10,870 bases of DNA from positions 1 to 10,870 of the forward strand of contig JAESTR010000163.1 of assembly GCA_016763495.1 (NCBI GenBank), read 5' to 3'. This document shows, piece by piece, positions 6,495-10,870 of the stretch. Under the pieces are notes generated by a model. That model saw only the letters and a program-made list of their open reading frames with translations. It did not search any database and was not told the DNA's origin. Origin of the DNA: Kordiimonadaceae bacterium (lineage in GTDB: Bacteria > Pseudomonadota > Alphaproteobacteria > Sphingomonadales > Kordiimonadaceae). The translations under genes and the position numbers were made by a program. Each line of letters opens with the position of its first letter. Positions within the stretch are counted from its first letter, which is position 1.

Positions 6495-6884
6495 ATGGAA
6501 ATCATAATTGACATCGACATTGCAGACCCATTGTTTGCCCAGTTGATGGAACAAATCAAAAACGCTGTTATCAGCGGAAGCGTATTGCCGGGAGATGCCT
6601 TGCCTTCTATCCGGCAGTTGGCGAATGACTTGGGCGTGAATAATAAAACGGTGGCCAAAGCATACCGGTTGCTTGAGCGAGACAATGTTATCCAAACCAA
6701 AGGGTATCGCGGCACTTATGTGCACCCCGAGGCCATAAAGAATAGCTCAGTGGACCTGCCGGCGCTGGTGAAGGCAAAATTGGACGCCATTATCACGGAT
6801 TGCCGGGACGCAGGCGCAACTGACAGCGAGATCAGAATAGCGTTTGCAGAAGTGATGCAGAACCCACCAATTGGAGGACAATAA
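6495..6884 (+). CDS. GntR-family transcriptional regulator, YtrA-like short type
   Basis: 129 residues. A winged helix-turn-helix covers about 12-78. It has PLFAQLMEQIKNAVISG, the PGDALPSIRQLANDLGVN turn, then NKTVAKAYRLLERDNVIQTKGYRGTYV with the wing. The remaining 50 residues form only a short, probably helical tail (KAKLDAIITDCRDAG...SEIRIAFAEV). That lacks the FadR/HutC-type effector domain and fits the YtrA subfamily, whose tail dimerises. The frame is open up to 6435, but I chose ATG 6495-6497 because it has GAGG nine bases upstream and because the longer form would translate the operator. It ends one base before the next gene, which indicates coupled expression. YtrA-type repressors usually control an adjacent transporter operon and themselves, and the inverted repeat at 6452 suits that. 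The ligand is unknown. Confidence 0.9.
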   Translation: MEIIIDIDIADPLFAQLMEQIKNAVISGSVLPGDALPSIRQLANDLGVNNKTVAKAYRLLERDNVIQTKGYRGTYVHPEAIKNSSVDLPALVKAKLDAIITDCRDAGATDSEIRIAFAEVMQNPPIGGQ

Positions 6885-6885
6885 G

Positions 6886-7782
6886 ATGCCTGATTATTTT
6901 TCAATGACAGTAGTCTTGGCGGTATTTTACACGGTGTTTGTGGGCCAGATATATATTTTGTCTATCTACATTCCGAATAAAATTTGTGATCGGGTAGAAC
7001 ATGTACTACGGCATTTCCCCCCGCAGGATTACCCCAAATTATACCCAGTTAATCGTGATGGTTTGTTGAAAAGGCAGGGCCGGGCAATACGGGTATTTCG
7101 TGTTGTGAATTATCTGATTGCGGCCGTAGGTTTTCTGATTCTTTCGGTGATGTATGCCTCTGATTATACGCCGCACGAGAAAGGGGGTGATGAAACTTTT
7201 GTTATGTTGTATTTTCTCTTTCAAGTAGGTCCGTTTTTTTACATTAGCATTAAGGAATATAAACAGTTCAAGTTGATGCGTGAGGCCTATACAAGCAATA
7301 CTCGAACAGCGGAGTTGCAGCCACGCCGTCTGTTTGACTTCATTTCTCCCATTTGGGTAGTTTTGGCAGCCATTTTATATATCTGCTGGCTGGTTTTTTA
7401 CCTGAATGGAGCCAACGTGGAAGGTCCCCTGAGTTGGGAAAATTATGTGACCATCGCAGGAATCACCGGGATGAATATTGCTTATATAATTTTGATTTCC
7501 GCAAATCTTTTGGGTAAAAAGGTCGACCCTTATAAGGCATATAAGGACCATCTGAAGCAGATTGAATCTATGGTGAAAAGTCTGGTTTTCTCTAGTGTGA
7601 TGATAAGTATTTTTTTAATCGCAACACAGGCCGCAGACCAGTATGCACTAGAGGTTTTTGATCCGCCGCTTACGAGCTTTTACATGCAATTGTGCATCAT
7701 CTTTGGCGCGGGCCTAACGCTGAGGTTGCAGAGAGTTGAAACCACCAATTTCGAAGTTTATAAACGCGGTCCACGCGCCTGA
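6886..7782 (+). CDS. Multi-pass membrane protein of unknown function, partner of the GntR regulator
   Basis: 298 residues. I do not recognise the family. About seven hydrophobic segments are visible: 6-29, 73-92, 104-122, 154-174, 187-209, 232-250 and 264-281. Between the first two lies a polar loop of about 43 residues with HFPPQDYPKLYPVNRDG. Other features are a charged loop with EYKQFKLMREAY (124-135), KKVDPYKAYKDHLKQIES (211-228), and a short basic tail ending KRGPRA. I see no ATPase motif, signal peptide cleavage site, or catalytic motif. The start is ATG 6886-6888, with GGAGG eight bases upstream; an in-frame TTG further up is less likely. It begins one base after the gntR stop, so the two are coupled and the protein is probably the main target of the repressor. 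Codons are more AT-rich than in the flanking housekeeping genes. A transporter or an envelope-stress membrane protein are possibilities, unproven. Confidence 0.85.
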   Translation: MPDYFSMTVVLAVFYTVFVGQIYILSIYIPNKICDRVEHVLRHFPPQDYPKLYPVNRDGLLKRQGRAIRVFRVVNYLIAAVGFLILSVMYASDYTPHEKGGDETFVMLYFLFQVGPFFYISIKEYKQFKLMREAYTSNTRTAELQPRRLFDFISPIWVVLAAILYICWLVFYLNGANVEGPLSWENYVTIAGITGMNIAYIILISANLLGKKVDPYKAYKDHLKQIESMVKSLVFSSVMISIFLIATQAADQYALEVFDPPLTSFYMQLCIIFGAGLTLRLQRVETTNFEVYKRGPRA

Positions 7783-8088
7783 TCGGGCAATGGTGATATA
7801 GTAAGGCCATTACAGGGTGCAGCCTAAATATACGTTAAACCTATTGTAAGTAGCTGTTAAATATAGGCTATAAGGGGTTATAATTGGCGGTGGCCTATGG
7901 AATTTACTTGAAATATTCATAAACTGTATAATGTTTTACTCTAATATAAATTTAGTTAGCATCTTTATAAGGTCTAGCTAAGTGCATATTAAAACTCTGC
8001 GTTAAACAAGTTTATAGACCAATGCAGGAACATAGCAGCTAGGGCTAGACGAGTATTCGTGTAAAAAGTAGGGTCAGTTACTTTAGTT
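7783..8088. other. AT-rich spacer between the membrane protein and the VOC genes
   Basis: No credible gene on either strand; the minus-strand ORF overlapping its right end is the shadow of the VOC pseudogene. It contains a nested inverted repeat: ATAGGC (7863-7868) pairs with GCCTAT (7893-7898) and encloses TATAA-GGGG-TTATA (7869-7882). It also holds a promoter-like TATAAT. No transposase remnant or tRNA is visible. Confidence 0.5.
7903..7932 (+). promoter_or_regulatory. Candidate promoter upstream of the VOC pseudogene
   Basis: TTTACT (7903-7908; four of six) and a perfect TATAAT (7927-7932) with an 18-base spacer, about 150 bases before the frameshifted gene. The surrounding DNA is AT-rich, so a chance match is possible. 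Confidence 0.3.
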
Positions 8089-8483
8089 ATGATTATGCAA
8101 TTAACCACAAATTTGCCTGTAGATATTATTGAACCGTCAGTGGCGTTTTTTGCGAAGATTGGTTTTTCTATCGCGATGCGGCTGCCCCACAGTGGCCCTA
8201 TGACGTTTGCCATTTTGGCCAACGGCGCGCAGCATCTGATGTTTCAAACACGCAAATGCTTGTTGGATGATCACGCCGCTTTTCACGGCGATTCTGTAAA
8301 CGCGCAAGTGATGCGTATGTTACAGTTGAAAATGTAGAAGAATTGGTGGTGCGGCTATCTGACTATAAGATTGTGATGGATTGGCGCACCACATACTATG
8401 GTGCCACTGAAATCACTTTTAAAGAACCCGGTGGGCATCTAGTAACCCTTGCTCAATTTCCGGACATGTTTTTGCCTGACTGA
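8089..8483 (+). pseudogene. Frameshifted VOC-family (glyoxalase-fold) gene, paralogue of the next gene
   Basis: Reading from ATG 8089 gives residues closely matching the intact VOC protein downstream (TTNLPVDIIEPSVAFFAKIGFSIAMR against TANLAVETIEPSAEFLEKIGFSVAMR), up to VM at 8308-8313. The frame is then lost and stops at 8335-8337. Resuming one base out of phase at 8316 restores the match: YVTVENVEELVVRLSDY, MDWRTTYYGATEITFKEPGGHLVTLAQFP, ending at TGA 8481-8483. At the break the intact copy has CTG where this one has CG, so a single T is missing at 8314/8315. No good ribosome-binding site precedes the ATG. The rest is well preserved, so the lesion looks recent. A sequencing error cannot be excluded. 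Confidence 0.85.
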
Positions 8484-8607
8484 AAGCTCTAATTTAAAAA
8501 CCTTATTGGAAAAACCAAGAGTGTGATGGCACTATTGCTATTTCTGGACTATTAGAATAAGAACATATCATGAACATTATGAGAAAATATAAATAGGGGG
8601 AAACACT

Positions 8608-8997
8608 ATGATTGAGCAAGTGACAGCAAACCTAGCCGTTGAGACAATTGAACCTTCAGCAGAATTTTTAGAGAAGATTGGCTTCAGTGTGGCAATGCGC
8701 GTGCCTGAAGATGGCGCGATGGGCTTTGCCATTTTGGTGCACGGCAGCCAGCAGGTAATGTTTCAAACGCGTGAGAGTCTAAAGGAAGACGGTGAGGCTT
8801 TTGGGGCCGCCTCCGATGTTGCCCCCGTTATGCTGTATGTGACTGTACCTGACGTTAAAGCGGTGGCTGAAAAGCTAGAAGGTTATGAAGTCGCCCTAGA
8901 TTGGCGAGAGACATTCTACGGTGCCACCGAAATTAGCTTCAAGGAACCCGGCGGCCATTTGGTGACCTTCGCCGAATTCCCATACGGTGTTAAGTAA
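8608..8997 (+). CDS. VOC-family (glyoxalase/bleomycin-resistance-like) protein
   Basis: 129 residues, the normal size for a single-chain vicinal-oxygen-chelate fold of two beta-alpha-beta-beta-beta modules (about 1-55 and 74-125). Visible signatures are the EFLEKIGFSVAMR helix-strand at 20-31, FAILVHGSQQVMFQ in the first module, and YGATEISFKEPGGHLVTFAEF (104-124), the typical last strands. The final Glu (FAEF) matches a usual metal ligand. However, the first-strand ligand position holds Asn (ANLAV), not His, and the equivalent in the second module appears to be Tyr (MLYVTV), so metal binding and enzymatic activity are doubtful. ATG 8608 has AGGGGGA upstream. It is the intact member of a tandem pair with the frameshifted copy at 8089 and converges on aroA. 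Substrate unknown; binding or detoxification of a small molecule is only a family-level guess. Confidence 0.9.
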   Translation: MIEQVTANLAVETIEPSAEFLEKIGFSVAMRVPEDGAMGFAILVHGSQQVMFQTRESLKEDGEAFGAASDVAPVMLYVTVPDVKAVAEKLEGYEVALDWRETFYGATEISFKEPGGHLVTFAEFPYGVK

Positions 8998-9018
8998 GAC
9001 CGGGCGGTGTTAAGTAAG
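8985..9018 (+). repeat. 14-bp direct repeat across the VOC stop codon
   Basis: CGGTGTTAAGTAAG occurs at 8985-8998 and again at 9005-9018, a 20-base period. The first copy encodes the last residues (GVK) and the stop of the VOC gene. Looks like a small local duplication. Confidence 0.85.
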
Positions 9019-9054
9019 GTACGGCGCTAAATAAACTGTGATGTGATGTTAGGT

Positions 9055-10380
9055 TTAGGTCGCGAGGCTCAGGTTCGCGCCTAAAGTGTTCATCAACTCT
9101 ACAAAGTTAGGGAAACTGGTTTGAATGGGGGCTGCATCATCAATGATGATGGGCTCCTGTGCCATTTGTCCAAGTATTGCAAAGCTCATAGCGATGCGGT
9201 GGTCCAGTTTGGTGGCAACGGTGCCGCCGCCGGGTATTTTGCCGCCCGTGCCTTTAATTTCAATGCCGTCTTCAAATTCGGTTAGTTCAACACCGTTTTC
9301 TTGCAGACCAGCTGCCATAACCGCAATTCTGTCGCATTCTTTGACCCGCAATTCCTCAAGTCCCGCAAAGCGACTGGTGCCTTCGGCCACGGCTGCAGCG
9401 CAAAACAGCACGGGGAATTCATCAATCATAGTTGATGGTTCAACGGACAGGTTTGTAACGGCTTTCAGCTGCGCATGCTTCACGCGGATGTCACCAACAG
9501 GCTCGCCGCCCAGTTCGCGCGGGTTAAGCACACTTATGTCTGCACCCATTTCCTGCAAGGCGCCAATGATGCCAGTGCGAAGAGGGTTCAATCCGACATT
9601 TTCTAGTGTGATATCTGAGCCCGGAATAATTGAGGCAGCGACTAGCAAGAAAGCAGATGAGCTTATATCGCCAGGCACTTCAAGCGTGATGGGTTTTAAT
9701 TCAGGCTGGCCTTCAAGGCGCACAACGCGCAGGCCATCTTCTTCTGTCACGTTAATGTTGGCGCCCATTGCTGCTAACATGCGCTCCGTGTGGTCGCGGG
9801 TGGCAATTTTTTCACGCAAAATAGTTGTGCCGGGTGTATTGAGGCCGGCCAGTAACACAGCTGATTTTACCTGCGCGCTGGCGATAGGTGTGGTGTAATC
9901 AATGGGCACAGGCATATCGCTGCCTGTAATGGTGATCGGGAGGTATTTATCATCCCGAGCTTGGAACACGGCCCCAAACTCCATGAGAGGTACGGTTACT
10001 CGACCCATAGGGCGGCTACGTAAGCTGGCGTCGCCTGTCATCACAGCTTGAATATTGTGGCTCGCGATAAGGCCCATCAATAGCCGGGTGGATGTGCCGC
10101 TGTTGCCCATATCAATGATATCGTCTGGCGCCATCAGGCCGCCCACACCCACGCCGTGTACATGCCAATCACCATTGTCGGCGCGTGTGATCGTTGCGCC
10201 CATTGCTCGCATGGCGGCGGCAGTGGCGAGTACATCTTCGCCTTCTAGCAAGCCAGAGATTCGGCTTTCTCCTACCGCGAGCGCTGACAGCATCAACGAA
10301 CGGTGGGAAATGGATTTATCACCTGCAACTTTACAAGTGCCCGCTAAGGCGCGAGATGGTTGGGAAACAAGACTTGGCAT
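9055..10380 (-). CDS. aroA: 3-phosphoshikimate 1-carboxyvinyltransferase (EPSP synthase), class II-like
   Basis: 441 residues. Transfers enolpyruvyl from PEP to shikimate-3-phosphate, the sixth step of the shikimate pathway, in the cytosol. Visible motifs are AGDKSISHR (19-27), GNSGTSTR (92-99), RPMGRV (123-128), SAQVKSA (168-174), DEFP with its catalytic Asp (320-323), ELRVKECDR (343-351) and KLDHRIAMS (391-399). The overall sequence resembles the Agrobacterium CP4-type class II enzymes more than E. coli AroA. At the position where CP4 has its unusual Ala, this protein has Gly95, the common residue. ATG 10378-10380 is preceded by only a weak GGAT site. It points towards cmk, as in the usual aroA-cmk-rpsA arrangement, but is separated from it by the opposite-strand accessory block. 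Transcribed divergently from the TIGR02300 gene. Confidence 0.97.
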   Translation of the reverse strand: MPSLVSQPSRALAGTCKVAGDKSISHRSLMLSALAVGESRISGLLEGEDVLATAAAMRAMGATITRADNGDWHVHGVGVGGLMAPDDIIDMGNSGTSTRLLMGLIASHNIQAVMTGDASLRSRPMGRVTVPLMEFGAVFQARDDKYLPITITGSDMPVPIDYTTPIASAQVKSAVLLAGLNTPGTTILREKIATRDHTERMLAAMGANINVTEEDGLRVVRLEGQPELKPITLEVPGDISSSAFLLVAASIIPGSDITLENVGLNPLRTGIIGALQEMGADISVLNPRELGGEPVGDIRVKHAQLKAVTNLSVEPSTMIDEFPVLFCAAAVAEGTSRFAGLEELRVKECDRIAVMAAGLQENGVELTEFEDGIEIKGTGGKIPGGGTVATKLDHRIAMSFAILGQMAQEPIIIDDAAPIQTSFPNFVELMNTLGANLSLAT

Positions 10381-10422
10381 TGGTATTTATCCGTATTAAA
10401 AAGCGGCCTGCACACTATTGCT

Positions 10423-10451
10423 TTGACAGCAGCGCGTGATCATGCGAATTG
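10423..10451 (+). promoter_or_regulatory. Candidate promoter of the TIGR02300 gene
   Basis: A perfect TTGACA at 10423-10428 lies in the 118-base divergent gap before the zinc-ribbon gene, and 17 bases further the -10 position is GAATTG, a poor match. A second perfect TTGACA on the minus strand (10476-10481) faces aroA but also lacks a good -10. Only the -35 boxes are persuasive. Confidence 0.3.
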
Positions 10452-10498
10452 ATGCGCCTTCTTAGCTTTAAAGTGTGTCAAATATCAAGGAGAGAGAC

Positions 10499-10843
10499 GT
10501 GACGAAACCAGAATGGGGCACGAAACGGACTTGCCCAAAATGCGGTGAGCGCTTCTACGACCTAGGTAATAGTGACCCTGTAGTATGTATTGAATGCGGC
10601 GTGGACTTTAAGCCTGAGCCAATTTTAAAAACTAAACAGCCGATCGTTGTTGTAGAAAAACCTGAAGAAAAAGAAAAAGAAAAAGAAAAAGAAAAAGAAA
10701 AATCTGATTCTGACGACGATGATGACGACGACGACGATTTAGATCTAGACGATGACGCCTCTGGCGACGTTAGTCTTGATGATGATGACGACGAAGAAGT
10801 TGCTGGCATGGTTGATACAAAACTTTCAAGCGACGACGCCTAG
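10499..10843 (+). CDS. TIGR02300/FYDLN_acid family zinc-ribbon protein with acidic tail
   Basis: 114 residues of unknown function, a family characteristic of Alphaproteobacteria and frequently found divergent from aroA. The start is GTG at 10499, since AAGGAG lies six bases upstream and the protein then begins TKPEWGTKRTCPKCGERFYDL, matching the family's conserved opening; a longer in-frame GTG start at 10475 would include the ribosome-binding site. CPKC and CIEC form a four-Cys zinc ribbon within about 45 residues. The conserved FYDLN reads FYDLG here. After a short linker come six Glu-Lys pairs, then an Asp-rich tail with runs of up to nine acidic residues. The tail is low-complexity and probably disordered. 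Its DNA contains a perfect (GAAAAA)6 repeat. Nucleic-acid or protein binding is conceivable but not shown. Confidence 0.9.
   Translation: MTKPEWGTKRTCPKCGERFYDLGNSDPVVCIECGVDFKPEPILKTKQPIVVVEKPEEKEKEKEKEKEKSDSDDDDDDDDDLDLDDDASGDVSLDDDDDEEVAGMVDTKLSSDDA
10667..10702 (+). repeat. (GAAAAA)6 hexanucleotide microsatellite within a coding region
   Basis: Six perfect head-to-tail GAAAAA units encode (Glu-Lys)6 in the TIGR02300 protein. Six-base steps keep the frame, so slippage would change the linker length without breaking the gene. A second repetitive tract of GAC/GAT codons follows from 10711. Confidence 0.97.
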
Positions 10844-10870
10844 TCTATTTGTCTGAGGGTGCTGCTGGCG

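Noticed and set aside
7989..8222. Minus-strand ORF overlapping the spacer and VOC pseudogene
   Set aside because: It is the shadow of the plus-strand VOC sequence, with no ribosome-binding site or recognisable content.
10667..10702. CRISPR-like repetition
   Set aside because: A six-base simple tandem repeat without spacers; no CRISPR array or cas gene anywhere in the window.
10555..10809. Minus-strand Ser/Phe-rich ORF opposite the TIGR02300 gene
   Set aside because: The composition is simply the complement of the GAAAAA and GAC/GAT repeats; the plus-strand gene is clearly real.

Overview
The window reads as chromosomal housekeeping DNA of an alphaproteobacterium with moderate GC content. 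This rests on the cmk-rpsA-ihfB-lapA-pyrF gene order, a class II-type AroA with an Agrobacterium-like sequence, and a TIGR02300/FYDLN_acid zinc-ribbon protein with an acidic tail next to aroA, a family known essentially from Alphaproteobacteria. I cannot fix the genus.

Layout. Positions 1-3436 are all minus strand. They hold, in order of decreasing coordinate, ihfB (IHF beta), lapA (DUF1049 membrane protein), pyrF (OMP decarboxylase), rpmI (L35), rplT (L20) and the 5' two thirds of pheS, which runs off the left edge. rpsA (six S1 domains, 3735-5435) and cmk (5645-6280) continue the minus-strand series and are separated from ihfB by a strong intrinsic terminator. From 6452 to 8997 comes a plus-strand accessory block: a short YtrA-type GntR repressor with a perfect inverted repeat just before its start codon, translationally coupled to an unrecognised seven-helix membrane protein; an AT-rich spacer; a frameshifted VOC (glyoxalase-fold) gene; and an intact paralogue of it. 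After the block, aroA (9055-10380, minus) is followed by the divergent TIGR02300 gene (10499-10843, plus).

How the parts relate. aroA, cmk and rpsA are often neighbours in proteobacteria, so the 2.7 kb plus-strand block looks like an insertion between aroA and cmk. The GntR/membrane-protein pair is probably a small autoregulated operon. The two VOC genes are a tandem duplication in which the upstream copy has decayed through a one-base deletion.

The most unusual non-coding structure is a perfect 24-bp inverted repeat at 1874-1937. Its G-rich arm fits a G-quadruplex pattern on either strand. It lies inside the 3' end of pyrF and gives that protein an atypical tail of about 42 residues. Other points of interest are an attenuator-like hairpin between rplT and pheS followed by a Phe-containing mini-ORF, a symmetric stem in the rpsA leader, and a (GAAAAA)6 microsatellite in the TIGR02300 gene. 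I found no tRNA, rRNA, CRISPR array, transposase or integrase.
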